In this document: one piece after another, positions 41,991-55,499 of the stretch
How the letters are laid out: every line of letters starts with the position of its first letter
Numbering within the stretch: position 1 is the stretch's first letter
Source of the DNA: Homalodisca vitripennis
Taxonomy: Eukaryota; Arthropoda; Insecta; Hemiptera; Cicadellidae
Direction: 5' to 3'
NCBI RefSeq assembly: GCF_021130785.1
Contig: NW_025778001.1
Location: 1 to 64,000, forward strand
Length of the DNA: 64,000 nucleotides
The notes under the pieces: generated by a model
The model's input: only the letters and a program-made list of their open reading frames with translations
What the model was told of the DNA's origin: nothing
Databases searched by the model: none
Translations under genes and position numbers: made by a program

Positions 41991-44110
41991 TATCCAGCGC
42001 TTTCGAGTAATATATGTTTACAAATTAGTTACCTATAATATGTACTAGAATTTACATATCATAGTTTCAAAATTTATGGTTTAATGCTGTACTTGAAACC
42101 AAATTTTTCATATTCATGATCAGTTTACAGAGCTAAAAGTAACACAAACTATTTGAGAGCAGAAAGATATGTAGCAATTCATTGTGATATTTGAGAAAGT
42201 GCTATGAATAAAAACGACGTAAAATTACGAAATATATGAAAACTGTAGTTTATAGAACATTGTTCTAAAAAGGAACGGTTTTTATCTTAACTATTAGATT
42301 TCCCATCTTAAAACAATGTCCATTGCGACTTAAAGCTTTCTTTCCTGCTTCCAACCTGATCTTCTGACAATGTGTAATGTGAGACAATTTATTGTCATGT
42401 ATTATTAAGTCCTGTACATTAAGTGCTAAAAACTAATAAGTGTTAACCAAACCAATATTATATCAGTTAATTTCATATCTTCTCTATTACATTTTTGTAT
42501 GACTCTGTTGTACAATATTGTAGTACACAGTACAAACAGAGTTAAACCCTGTTATATGACTCTTAACTATGGAAAACTGTTTTTATATAATAATTGTTTT
42601 TTTTTACTTTAATAGAGAGTTTTTTACATCTTCCTGATGCTGTTTTAAGGCAGAGCAGAAGATCACGTCATCCTCCCCAAAAACGTTCAGTCTGGTCTTC
42701 TGTAATATACTTACTCATTGTTATCACTCAAATATAATACTACATGAAATTATGGTTTCTGTGTATCATATTGCTTGCTAATAGTTATTGTTCCTTACTT
42801 ATTCTTTTAGAAAGTCAAGGAAGGTATGTAATAATCAAATAATTAATATACATTGTTTGCTGTTGTTCTTTATACTGGTGGTCAAAGTACAGGAAGATTT
42901 ATTTTCACAAATATATTTTTCTTCATTGTCATGTGTAATCCAGGTCTTTTGGCCTTTTTTAAAATAAACATATATTTTGTACACTAAAATGATTATATAA
43001 ATAAACATTTATTACACTTTAAAGTTAGATAATTTATTTATTACTTTAGTATGGAACCCCAATCGGAAAACGAGTTGGTTAACAATATATTATGTAACGA
43101 TTCGCGTGTTACAGTCTTTAGAATTAGTAGCAATGTATTGTGTAGCATATTAAAACTTCGTGTGTTACAGTTTTTCAGTTATTTGTCCTATTATGTCAGA
43201 AATTTGGTATAAGACAATACTTTTTACATGCTTTTATTAGCTGACAAGACATTTGTAGCTGTAGGTTACATTATCAAGTTAATCTACCACGGTAACGTAT
43301 GATATTGTTCGTTATTAATATTTGTTGCATTATTGCATAATTAAACAAATTATTATTTTTAGGAAATTTAATTTATAATTAGTATGTTGAGAAAGTTTTA
43401 AGTGAATAATAGTTAATTTTATAGATGTCTTATTACATTAAATTTTTTTTATATAGAGTTTTTCACCTGTTAATTACGTCATTGATACTTTTTTTTAATT
43501 CCGAGTAAGTTTTTTTAAATGTTTTATTTTTAAAAAACTTTAATGAAGGTAAAGCAAGAAGATTTCAAACATTCCCAAGAAACAGAATCTATATTCCTAG
43601 AAACTAGAACATTTGTCTCAAAAATGAAACATTTCTCCACACCTTTGCTAAGGCCCATGCTCTTCTCTGCGGTGATGTATTATAAATGTAAATAGAAACT
43701 CAATACCGTGGCGTCTGAGATGGTGTATACAGTTGCTGCTCCATTATACGAATTATATTGCTTCCACACCATGTTAATAAATGTTCCATTAGTCCTTACC
43801 TCATATATAAAATTAAGTGTATTTATTCCTCTATGGTTTTCAAGATTCTCATAATGAGAAAGTTGTTCATGAGTACATCAACGTAGAAGGTTATTTATAT
43901 TAAGCAAAATATGTTAATATAGTAAAGTATAATTTTCAAGAGGACTTGGATATATCTTTCAGGTAATGTTCAGTAAAATGGTTGATGTTTAAAATCAATT
44001 TGGAACAATCACAAGATCTTCACGAAATTTTTTTTTTTTTTTATAAAAGTTAATTGTCCTGCATTACAGACAATAAACATTGTGTAAGGTCCTACGAAGG
44101 CAGGTGTTAT

Positions 44111-44472
44111 AATTTTTATTTATTTTATTTATTTCAATACAATTTTATATGGGACAGCTACAGAAACATGTTCCAAAAACAGCCTATCTTATAACTTTAT
44201 AGCTTAACAAATATCATATATATGACCATTAAATAGTAATGTACATAGTTTTATTAATGAAAATATAATATTCTGGACAGTCCACGTTTTTTAAAAAATA
44301 TCCAAAAAAAGCAATATTTGTTTATCTAATACTACCCTTAAACTATTTCTCATGAATTATCTTTAACTCTAAACTCAATTAGTTTTAAAACTAAACAGGC
44401 AGGATATCATAATTATAACTTAATCTAAATCCAAAAATGGTTTTGTGCCGTGTTGTGCTTTACATTTCATTT
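44111..44472. other. Non-coding; possible tail of a retroelement
   Basis: Begins with a TTTATTTATTTTATTTATTT stretch at about 44,117 that resembles, on the minus strand, an A-rich simple-repeat tail like the one at 216-245. No reverse-transcriptase fragment was found beside it, so this is only a suggestion. Confidence 0.25.
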
Positions 44473-44485
44473 AAAAAAAAAATAA

Positions 44486-44557
<72 letters not shown>
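44473..44557. repeat. Poly-A run (70 uninterrupted A)
   Basis: Seventy consecutive A from 44,488, preceded by a few AAT-interrupted A. It could be the poly-A tail of a retroposed sequence on the plus strand or a base-calling expansion. No retrogene was recognised upstream. Confidence 0.9.
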
Positions 44558-44558
<1 letters not shown>

Positions 44559-47500
44559 ATAAAAATATACACTTAACTTATCATTTAAAAAACATCTAGA
44601 TCGGAAAGCATAACGCAATTTGTAATAATCTTCAATATTTTGTATATAAAGGAGGAGGGAATAAAGTTTTAAAAATGTGACAGTGTTTTTACACCTTGGT
44701 AAAGGAGGAAGAACCAATAATTTTAAAAGTACTTTACACTTTCGATCCATATAAAGGTTATGCATCATGTTTCTATAATTTTTCCTCTTTCCCTTGGTAA
44801 ATTTTACATGTTATTCTAGTTTTACTGTTTACATAAAATGCATTGAATTTGTAAAAAACTTGGTGAAGGCGTATGGTCCAGGGGAAATTTATCTATTTCT
44901 AGTTCTGAGGTTCACCGATGCTAGGCGGCTATTCCATCGTATTAATTATAATTGTTGCATATGTTTGCTACCAACCACTAACCTCAAACGGTACTGGTCT
45001 CAATTTGTATTGCTGTACAAGAATATTAATGTACTGGGAAAAAATGTAAATCTAATAAGTTTCACTGGTTTAGCCGCTAGGACAATCATATACTCCTGTT
45101 TTTCAGACCGCCGTTTTTACATTAGACCAATGCAATAAATCTGGAAAAACCCTAATAGCAAAACACTTTGAAAAAGTGGGTGTTTCACAATTTTATAAAA
45201 ATACTACAGTGTGTGTCATGAAAATGAGGGGTAAACAGATTGTAAATCTCCTCCCTCTAAAATGCACAAAATAGCGATATTTCAGTCACTCTAACATTAT
45301 TCAGTGTTAAAACGTATTTGGGACATGGTGTACATGTTTACAGTACCAAAATAAATATTACCGAGCTTATTCTTAAATGGTGGATGTTTTTGACAATTTA
45401 TTAACTTTTTAAATTTTTACTGCGGTACGTTTCTATTATTTTAATTTGCGATCGGTTGTAATGAAACGATGAACAAGGATATTAAAGTTATCTAACGATA
45501 TTTGTTTAATTTTTACCGTTCTATTGAAAAAGTTTTTCTCTGACATCAACTAAATTTTTACAGATAAATTTCGAAAAATCTCGCGGTAGCTTCTTGTTGC
45601 CCCCCCCACCCCCCCCCCACGCAATAAAAATTTGCATTGAGAAAAAAAAAAAATTCACGTAGATCATCCGATAACGTCCCCCAATGTTTAATTTGGCTTC
45701 ATGTAGAACATGCAAATCTAAAACCCAACTATTTAAAAAGGGAAAAAGACTTTAGATATATTTAAGCGATTTCTTCCATTAATAGAAATGATACCAGGGT
45801 TAGCTACTTAATTTCCGTTAATTTTTTCCACAACCGTTCTGTGTAATTAGTTTAAAGTTTGATCTAAAATAATTTCAGTCACGAGGTTTAGTTTATTTTT
45901 AGAGCGTCAAGATGCCACATTTCGATATCAAGATGATGATTAAGATCATTTAATTGTGAAGTCTGTGACATAGTGTTGGGGAGAATTTAATTGTGACTCA
46001 TCCTGGTTTTGAATAAAGTTTAGGTAGAGATAGGGCCCATTTCTAAAAAAAACAACAATTTGTGGTCAGTTACTTAAAAAGAAATTGCCTTTAGTTCATA
46101 AACTGGTTAAGATAGTTTTTTTAAACATTTTAAGTCCCGATTCATATAAATATCTTTATAATATCTTTATGAACTAAACCATTTTTTACCTCACATGTGT
46201 TAGTAAAATTGATTCAAAGGAACAGTCTTTAAAGCAGCGAGGTAATTCTGAGATGAAACTTAGCCTTGATACTCGGAGCATCATAAATTAAATGTAATTT
46301 ATTAATAACACCAACTTAATTGAGTATGGTATAAATTCCTATTAGCAAATACATGCGTTTGGTTCAAAAGATCCGTGTTTTGTATTTCATAAAAACCTTC
46401 AATTCCGTAATTTGACAAACCAAATAAAATTTACAGAAATGAGGGATTTAATGTGAATATTGTTACTAATAGTGTTGTAGCTAAATGGATAGCCTAGTTT
46501 GTTTTAATAACCCCGGACAGGTTTGGATCAGTCAGTTGCACACGATATCATTATGTCAGAGACAGTCAGTTTTATTCCATATGAATGGCTTACTAACCTT
46601 ATTTTACAACTTATTGAAAATTTTTAACCTTTAGTATTGTGATCAACGTGAATATACTCAAAGTATGGTTTGTAAAAGGGGAGTGTTAATTTGCTTAAAT
46701 TAATATTTTTATACTCCTATATGTTTTATTGTTCCTAACTTATAATTATGAAATTTTAATTCGACTGTACTTGAGAAACATATTTGTTTTTTTTAAAATC
46801 GTTTTCGCAAGAGAATTTGGAGATGCTAGTATTAGGGGCACATTTCTTAAAGTGAGGGGATTAAATAAAAATATTAACGGCTTATTTGCTTGTCCTCCTT
46901 TTTTTTTTTAAAAATCTACTGTATAAATATATCCCGTCCACTTGCCTGTTTAAGTGTAAACTGCCGGACACAAAACTAAAAGTAATGTGTTACATTAACC
47001 TATTTAAGATCAAACTATAATTACTAAGTATTTCCAAATTTAAGGAACTATTACTGATATGGAAACAAGGCATTCATGGTTCGTGAGTGTTGGCCGACTA
47101 TTTAATTTTAAGCAATAAAATCCTATAGTGTTAAAACAAACCTTACTTCTTACGAACATAAGAAGTTTTGCACAATTTTATTGAGCAAAAAAAATTATCT
47201 ACAAAAAACACGACCATGATATCCAACCACATTTAGAGTATTGAAACTTAAATATTTACATATTTCGCAGATGCTTATATATTTTATATCGTTAATACAT
47301 CCTTCCCTATTGTAATCTTCAGTTCAATGGAGGAAAAAAAGGAGAGTTTAGGTTTTTTAAACTAAAACGTATATACACGTATTCTCAGGAGTTGACAGAC
47401 GTTCATGGATGTGTTTGTTGATGCTGATTAAAAGTCGGTAGTTTGCTATCAAACTGGTAATTGTTTGCGCAGGTTCTCGCACTTCACTAAAAACTTGCAA

Positions 47501-48750
47501 ATATTTTACAGATTTGCGAAAACGATCTGTCTTTAGTTTCATTCAATCTTACAGTTTAAATGTTAATTGAATAAATAGTTATATTCACATTTAATAAAAC
47601 TATAAAATTTTTTTTATATTTATGTGTTAGTAATTGTGTATATGAAAACAATAGCGGGGGTTTTAAAAAATTTACCAACTTGATATTTAAAAAATTTAAT
47701 CCGGGGGGTAAAATTGTTACTAATTATTTAAATAATAGAGTGGAAAATTTAAAAAGCATGGAAAATTCATGCGTTGAACCTTTCCGACCCCCCAAATACG
47801 TCAGTTTTTATAACAAGGTCTGCTTCTCTTTTTTGGCAAACCATGGGACACATTTAGCAAAATGTACATACCTTGTTGCGAGATTGTTGGGACTAGGCTG
47901 TTATGCGGTGGGTTGTGTAGCGGTGGTGGTGCGGTGTGGTGTTGAAAAAATAGCCGTAAATCTGCGCCTAATTTATTTTTCATTTTCAATAAACCTGGGA
48001 GAAATAAGCCTTGTTTGTTCCTTTACCACAGGTCACAAGTTTAACACGAATAAGATGCATACACGTACTAACATCGTCAGTGGCACAATGAAGGCATTCG
48101 GCTTTGAAATTGAATTAATATCACACTCAGGATATATTCCTAACATTTAATTATTCTGGGGGAGTCCATATTATGCGAATCTATAAGGACACTAATCAGT
48201 ATAATCAATATATATAATTCAATAAGGTATAAGACGCTCAAGGGATTTTTTGTGACTAATTAAAGGCAAAATATTATTGGTTAAAAAAAAATATTTGTTT
48301 GTGGTATAGCTTATTAAAATTATTAAATTCACATCGGCCAGACGACCCCAAAAACCTATGGTTTACGCATTATTACTTATATTTGTATTTTCGAAATGGC
48401 AATGAAACCGTGATTTGGAATGTCTTTATAAAGTAATACTCCCCCCCCTAAATTCACTATATGTTCAGGCATAAGAAATATCTGATTCGACCTTAAAGAA
48501 AACAAAAAAAGAAAATGTATAGATGAAATATGATAAGTATATATGCGGGTAAATTTTTTATACGTAATACCATATCTATAATTTTACTTTTATATTGTAT
48601 TGTGATGGGTTGAAAAAAGACACAAATAATTACTGATTTATTGAGAGGTCTACTAGTAGGAAGTAATAATATGTTATGTTGGCTGTGAGGTTTTTGTAAT
48701 GTGGAATTTTTCGTACTGCCGAACATGATCCGAAACAAAATTTAATAGAT
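44558..48750. other. Non-coding AT-rich DNA, no gene recognised
   Basis: The longest open frame is 156 codons at 47,680-48,150 (+), with a hydrophobic, Val/Cys-rich middle but no recognised family and no supporting context. A 114-codon frame at 44,794-45,138 (+) is also unrecognised. Both are treated as chance frames. A C-rich run lies at 45,600-45,619. Confidence 0.5.
45600..45619. repeat. C-rich run
   Basis: Seventeen or more C interrupted by a single A. It is similar in kind to the runs at 38,687 and 50,402. Confidence 0.85.
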
Positions 48751-48757
48751 TTTATAT

Positions 48758-48793
<36 letters not shown>

Positions 48794-48858
48794 TAGTATA
48801 TATACTGATATATAGTATATATATAGATATATATACTATATATATATAGTATATAAGT
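48751..48858. repeat. (TA)n microsatellite with TAG interruptions
   Basis: About 108 bp of TA/AT dinucleotides with regular AGTATA/ATAGAT interruptions; self-complementary. Confidence 0.9.
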
Positions 48859-50401
48859 AGATAGTATTATGGGGTTCCTGCGCGCCGCCACTTTCGGAGG
48901 CAGCCGACCGAAAAAAGCAATGTGGGTAAATAAAAACAAGATTTCAAAAATACTCCGTTCAATTGTACCATAAAGGGGGTAACAATTGCGAATGCTGAGA
49001 AAATAACACAGCAAAATGCTTCAATGAAAAATTTTAACCGAAATCTACAGTCGATTTCGTCTCCAAAAAGCGATCGGTTACATTACTATTCTACTCATGT
49101 GGGAATGTGTGAAAAAAATTAACCAAATCTACAGCTTATTGTTTGCTTCTAACTTTCTTTTAAAGCTGTGCTTTGTAAAATGTTGTCTCAAATCTGCTAT
49201 CGGAATAAAAGGAAAAAATCTTCGAAAATCTTATAATAAAATTTAATCAATTTTTAAAACATTTTTTCTTAAAAACATACTTTTTTAATAAAATAAACTT
49301 TTTCTAACTAAAATAAACAACATGAAACTCACCAAGCTCTTCTACAATTTCTAGCCATTAAATACAGTGTGCAACAAAAGATGATGGAATTCAGTGAATT
49401 GCCGGAGTGGGTGTGGTGTTTATTCTCAACACAACGAGTTGATTACCCGTTCTTTAAAATTGAAACAGTAATATTTTTTTTTATTTTTATCTATTAAAAG
49501 AACTTGTATAGAGTTACTTTTGCAGAAAGAACGGAGGGAAGAAAGAGGAAAAAGAAAAACCATTTGGGCACACGTTGTACACACCAAAAAAAAAAAAAAA
49601 AAAACGGAAAAAAAAAAAAAAATTAAGGGAGTATATATTATTTTGTTGTTGTGTGTTTTTGTTCTTTTTTTTTTTTATTATAAATTCACTCATATAATTA
49701 TGGGTGAGCCTTGAAGTTTGATTGTAAAAAAAATGAAAGGTTAAAAAATAAAAACAAACAGAGAAGGAGATGTGGGGGTTTTCATCGTTTTTTTTTTTTT
49801 TATGACCCATTTTTTCCCATTATTATACGTCCCTTTCTAACGATAATCAAGACTTAATTGATGTGAATTTCTTAGGAATTTTGTTGAGCTGAGTAATCAA
49901 AGATTTATCAACACCAATTCATTAAAGGAACAGCATTATTATAGATATGGAATTTTTTCTTATAGAATATAGCCACATTTTGTGTGAAACAAAAGGTGAT
50001 TACTGTAGATATTGTGATTCCACATTGTGGACACCAAAAACTATGGTTATAAAAAAAAACAGTACTATGACGTGGGGATGGGACTGCAAGTTTTAGAGTT
50101 AAGATCCTTTATTATACAAAGTTTAATTGTTATAATTTCTTTATCTTTTTTATTGAAAAAGAAAGAAAATGTTATAATAGTAAACGCGGGAACACAATTT
50201 TTTAATTCTGTTTTTAAAAGCAAATCTGCATTACACGACATTTTAGTTACCGTGGTGTGCTTGCTACTACAGACCGTCCATCACGATTATAAATCGCTTC
50301 GCCTCCGCCTGGGTCTTTATCCCCCGTAGTGATATCACGCCGTGAGAGGGTGCTATGTTCGTTGGTTTACAAGCACCATTTAGTTTAAATGATAAATTTT
50401 T
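48859..50401. other. Non-coding DNA with poly-A and poly-T runs
   Basis: Contains A runs at about 49,586-49,622, T runs at about 49,665 and 49,790, and a 100-codon unrecognised plus-strand frame at 50,027-50,329. No element boundary could be fixed here, although the left end of the Polinton should lie somewhere between here and about 51.9 kb. Confidence 0.45.
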
Positions 50402-50462
50402 CCCCCCCCCCCCCCCCCCCCCCCCCCACCCCTCCCCCCCCCCCTCCCCCCCCCCCCCCCCC
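50402..50462. repeat. Poly-C tract of about 60 bp
   Basis: C runs of up to about 26, interrupted by single A or T. The complementary strand is G-rich and could form G-quadruplexes. It may also be an artefact of base calling. Confidence 0.9.
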
Positions 50463-51929
50463 TATCTAAATCCCGAGCGCGACGATTACATTAATATCAT
50501 GTTCCGTTGACTGCCTAAAATAGAAATAGAAAATTTTAAGAAAAAAAAAAAAAAAAAAAAACTATGATCGCCATTATTAAATTTCTAAAAGTCATGAAAA
50601 ATAAAAAAACAAGCAAATTTACAATAAATGAACCTCTCCCCCTTTAAATTATTTTAGACAGTGGGCTAGAGAAAAATAAAGGGCCGATTCACGGAAAACA
50701 TTGTTTTAATATTGAGAAATTTACGGTGAATTTTTTAAAGAGACAATTTCAAAGTTGAAAAGAACAATCCTCGAAACTATTTATGTTTTTTTTTATGAAT
50801 TGAGAAAAACGTTTTTCATTTCAATAGCTGCGAAAAAGTTTGGCTATCGGTAGCTAACGATAAAAAAATTTTTAAAAAAAACCAAAGACAAAAGAGAGTC
50901 AAAGAAACAAGGAAGTCTGGAAAATGATTGTTTTTTTTTCTTCGAGAAGAAATTTGATAAAACTCTATAAAGAGTAAAATCCTCGAAAATATCAATGATG
51001 TGTAGAAGTTTTATCACTCAGATACACGGTCTTTTCAAGCAATACATTTTAGAACAAATCTTGAACATACAATTCCATGTAAAAATTTACAAATATCTTT
51101 CAATTATTGCGGTCAGAAATTAAAAGTTTAATCGAGAAAAATTTTCATGAAAGAAAAATGTTAAATAAAATATGAATGGGCTTATCTCTCTTTGGCAATG
51201 TTATGAATACGAACGAACTTTAGTTGGAATGTTGAACCGCAAAACATGTCTAATGTATTTTTTACTATTTCAAAGCAGACGAAATCTTTGACCGTACAAC
51301 GCTGGGGGGGACCTTTTATTACTAATAGCAAGTTAATAAATTAAACACATCGAGAACCAAAACGAATGAATAATCCAAATAAAGGTTCCGGAGGATAATG
51401 GATTGGACATTTAAAAGTTGTAAACCAACTAGTTTTGAGCCTTAACAAACCACGAAATGATGACTTGCAGGATACTAATTCGAGTTTACCAAAAGGAATA
51501 TCAAGAGATAAAAAAAAAAAGCTTATTTAAATATAAAAAAATTAGAGATTGATTTTTGCTTTATCTTACTCAAATAAAGATGTGCTATTGAAAAACCAGA
51601 AAGAGACTGTGAACGTGGTTTTAGAGAGGGCAATACGAAAAATTTTGTGGATATATGACGAAATTTTTGTTCAGGTTTTGAGTATTATCCCAATGTCTGT
51701 GCCCCCCTGAAAGATATACAAATATTTGGGAAAATACGGAAAGAAAGGCTACAATTCCAAGGTATAAGTATCCAACAATGTTCTATCAAGTGTTCTACAG
51801 TTTTGATGAAAATTTAATTAAACATTGTTCCGCGTTACAAATTTCTTGAAACAAATATAGAACGCTGAAACAAACCAGTTGACTTTGTATGTGATATGGG
51901 TTTAATATGACAATGAATGATTTGAATAT
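50463..51929. other. Left flank of Polinton, unassigned
   Basis: AT-rich DNA with many short plus-strand frame fragments but no motif I could name. It may include the terminal inverted repeat and the N-terminal part of the polymerase gene. Neither a terminal repeat nor a target duplication could be demonstrated, because the other end of the element lies outside the window. Confidence 0.4.
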
Positions 51930-54900
51930 TCCTCATTTATAGTTTTGATAAACACACGATTTAAATACAGCTTGTTTCTTACGCAGTTGGTGCTAAACAT
52001 AAAGAAAGAACAATTTTTGTGTAGAAGATTGTTTGTAAGCCCCACCATTTTTTAGACCAAAACATCTGGAGATTTAAACAGATCATTTAGAATTTTTTGT
52101 AAAAATCATGAAGTAGTTTTTTTGTGTAAGCCCAATTTATGCCCCCGTTTCCAGGCGTTCACTCAACAACAACATTTACTAATTATCAAAAATAGAAAGA
52201 ATAATTTAACCATCCGTACGATGTATTTTATGATATGGATTTTGAGAGCATATCATTAGGGAGAGAGAAGTTTTCCCAACATGCAAAAAAAAACAATCCG
52301 GCAAAAAAAAAACTAAATGAATCGGACTAACAACCCAAGATTCAGGAAAGAAGCCATTTATTCCTTATGGTTTTAACTCTTATATTTAGTGATTCGAATG
52401 TGGACCAATCGCATGGTGTACTCAAACCCGATATGTTTATCGTTGCCAAAAATGAAGGAAGAGAAGATTTTTTGAGAAAAACGGCGTTCCCGACAAAATT
52501 GGTATTGAAGAGAACTCAATAAATTAATTCTCGAAATACATAGCGAAAAGAAAAATATAATTCTTCGAACGAACATGAAACATATTGGAAATTTGACCCA
52601 AGAAGTAAAAAGAAAGAAGAAAGAAATTTCGTATCAGAAATTGGTCAAAACGTTTGGTCATATCTGTGAATGGGGTCTTCTCTTACTGCTTCTGACTTAT
52701 GATGTTGGGTCAATTTCAGTAATGGTTTTTACTCCTGATAGTTGGAAAGAGAAAGTAAAGAGTTATAATAAAGTGAAGAGATCAATTGTCCATTTTCAAC
52801 CGGGCCACAAGTTGTTCGAGGGCGCCCAGCAGCGCCAGCTCATGAGCATGTTGCAAATCTCCCTAAATTTGAAATCTTCCTCAGTGGAGAAATATTCCGT
52901 TTTTTCTAGACCACAATATGTCAAATTTACGGATAACTTCATTTGTACATTCAAATAGAATTGGACGGCCTAAAACCAATATGGGATAATGTTGATTGTT
53001 GATTTGCAAAAACAAACCGATGAATAAATATATAAATTATTCTTTGGTTATTAATTTCTGGATATTGGCTATTGAATTCGAAAGGTGATATTATAAGCCA
53101 AAGAAGAAGGAAAAATCGTTTTTTTTTCAAGTCAAGTTTTTCAGTTTGTAGACACGTTTCAGAAGATTTCGCGACTATGGCCTCGGCCGTCCTGCCGCGC
53201 CGTTATATGTAGGTAGGGTGAGAAAGGTTAGTCTTATAAGAGGGAATATCATAGCATAAAGATGAGAAGACTTCAAACATACAATAATCATTTTATATAC
53301 AGTATGGACTGATATGAGAATTAGAATAGAAAGACAAACCAAATGTACGGAGCAGACGACGATTTTTAAAATTGTCTATCCTGGAAAAAGGAATATTTCC
53401 CTAGGTGACATTTATCGACAGTATTTTTGAAATAACTCTGGCATAGTTACACTAGAAGAATTGAGTATTCAAGATTTTCTATTCCCTTTTGACAGGGACG
53501 AGAGCATATGCTAGAGAAAAGATTATCAAAACCACTACTTAAATGTTTGGAAACAAAATTAAAAGGAGGGAAAAATCAGCGCGCGCTGGAAATTACACGC
53601 TCTGATTTGTTCCCCAATATCCAAGATGTTTTATTGCTTGCTGATATTATTCGGAAAAATTTCAGAAACATTTGGCCTTAATTGTTTATAAACTCGATCC
53701 GGAGCACCACTATCTAACAGCCTTCCCAGTCTCGCATGGGACGCAATGTTAAAATTAACGAAACATTGAGCTTCAGTAATTAGTGATTATTAATATGTAT
53801 TTGATGATCGGAAAAAGGTATTCGCGGAGGCATTTCTCAGTGTTCATTTAAAACGATATGTGAAATGCAAAATAAAACAAATATTTAACAAGATTTTGAT
53901 AAGGGACCAAAGCACACGAAATACTATTTACATCCTTATCTCGATGACTAATAACCTTAGGTGTTAATGGGTCATTGGCCCTCATGGCAAAGCTTTACCA
54001 TACGGCGATATCAAGTGGAGATGGATCCTTAAAACGTATACAAAATAGAAGAGTGGCCAAGAACACAATCTTTAGAACTCACTGGCGACGAAGATTCATG
54101 GCTATATTCTCGAAGTTGATCTTGGATATCCAACGGAATTTACACGAACCATCACCAATTGGATTTACCTCTTGGACTCCAGAAAACATTTTAAAAACAA
54201 ACTTTTGCACAACTCTACTGGATATTATAGTAAACTGAAAAATACGTTGTTTCATTCGAGAAATTTGAAGTTCTGATTTGGAAACGAAGGTATGACTTTT
54301 GAAACATGTGAATAGAGTGTTATTGCACTTGCGACTCAGAAGGCCTTTTATGCAAAGAATACATTGATTTTAAGACTAATATGAGGACCAATAGCTTACA
54401 ATAGTGACTTTGAGAAGGATTTTTATAAGCTGATGAACAACTCAGTTTTTTGGAAAAAAAGTATGGAAAATGTGCGAAAATAGATGCCGATATTAGACTA
54501 GGAAATGAAAGAATTTTCAATGAAACAGGCCAAGAAAAACGGAACTTTCACAAGCTTTCACTATCGTTTTGACCGACAACTGTTATAGCGAGTCACATGT
54601 TGATAAACCAAAAGGGTTAAATTTAAACAAAACCGAATGTCTACATCGAGGATGTTTCAGTCTTGACCTATCAAAATTGCTAATGTGACGAGTTTTATTA
54701 CGCATAAATTAAAGAGGTTTGATCCAGAGATTTGAAATCCTGTGTTACAGCGCGCTGGCTCATTCAGCATCTCAGTGTATTTTCTACGAATTGAAAACGA
54801 GAATCCTTTTTAAAAAATTATTAATGAAAATATAGATGACCTTTGATACAAGCGAATTTTCCAAAAAGATCACGGACTGTGGTTCACTACTAAAAATAAG

Positions 54901-55290
54901 AAGGTAATAGGGGAAATTCAAAGATGAGTTAAATAGCGAAAGTTTTAGAAAGAATTTTTGTGGTTTAAGGTCTAAGATGTAACTCGTACAAAATATCTAG
55001 ATAAAAACCCCGTTAGGTGTAAAGGAATGTAAGAGAAGGAGTCCGCGTAAGCCGTTTTGTAAAGATATTTAAAACAAATAATATCGAAAAAAACTTGAAG
55101 AGATGTTTGTTCGAAGATAAAGAAGAATTTTGAGGGAGATGACAGTCATCAAAAGTTTAGTAAACAGTGAGTCTGGTAGCACCGTCACTGATAAACAAGT
55201 TAGCACTGAAACGCTAAAGATGATAAGAGGAATTGTCCCTAGAAAATAAGATCGATTACCAGTACCGTATGGCTATTGGAAAAAGATCAA
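51930..55290 (+). pseudogene. Protein-primed family-B DNA polymerase (Polinton pPolB), frame-broken
   Basis: Copies the element's DNA from a protein primer; the family carries a 3'-5' exonuclease before the polymerase domain. Seen in order: the exonuclease block PYDVFYDMDFESISLGREK at 52,213-52,269 with its D-x-E acid pair (DFE at 52,238-52,246); a region near 52,838-52,930 resembling the zinc/HNH-like segment and following exonuclease motif; DVLLLADI at 53,625-53,648; EKGIRGGISQC at 53,811-53,843; DFEKDFYKLMNNSVF at 54,406-54,450; a degraded catalytic-Asp region around 54,741-54,770; FDTSEF at 54,842-54,859; FCGLRSKM at 54,957-54,980; and LPVPYGYW at about 55,257-55,280, the usual C-terminal signature. 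Fragments switch frame every 50-150 bp. The length (about 3.3 kb) fits a polymerase of about 1,100 residues. The start is not determinable. Confidence 0.88.
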
Positions 55291-55499
55291 AATCTGATAA
55301 TATTAGGACGAATTAAAATAAACTTGGAAAATACTGTTGATATGTAAATGGAAGATGATTTAATTCACTGTCGACAAGTGTAAAAAGAAAACCGAAATAA
55401 TTATAGATTCAACAAATCGTTCAAACTCAATAATTGGATTAGCTATTAGAATTGCTGCAAAATGTTCAGAAAATGTGAAGACAAACAAGAGTTAGAGTG

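Larger units (their letters stand above)
36671..44110. other. Non-coding AT-rich DNA, no gene recognised
   Basis: Ordinary run lengths resume. The longest open frames are 98 codons at 36,771-37,067 (+), 89 at 37,009-37,278 (-) and 97 at 39,226-39,519 (-). None has a recognised motif. A GC-richer stretch at 40,080-40,230 and a palindrome-rich stretch at 41,880-41,990 stand out from the background. Nothing supports a host gene. Confidence 0.55.

Noticed and set aside
44460..44768. 102-codon minus-strand ORF with a poly-Phe stretch
   Set aside because: Its middle is a 70-base A homopolymer; the rest has no recognised motif.
47680..48150. 156-codon ORF, the longest in the window
   Set aside because: No recognised domain, no neighbours or splice context, and composition compatible with a chance frame.
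48757..49014. 85-codon ORF ending in Tyr/Ile repeats
   Set aside because: Generated by the (TA)n microsatellite.
49514..49810. Overlapping ORFs on both strands rich in Lys or Phe
   Set aside because: They follow poly-A and poly-T runs and have no motif.
50463..51929. Polinton left terminal inverted repeat
   Set aside because: Cannot be shown without the other end of the element; no convincing boundary was visible.
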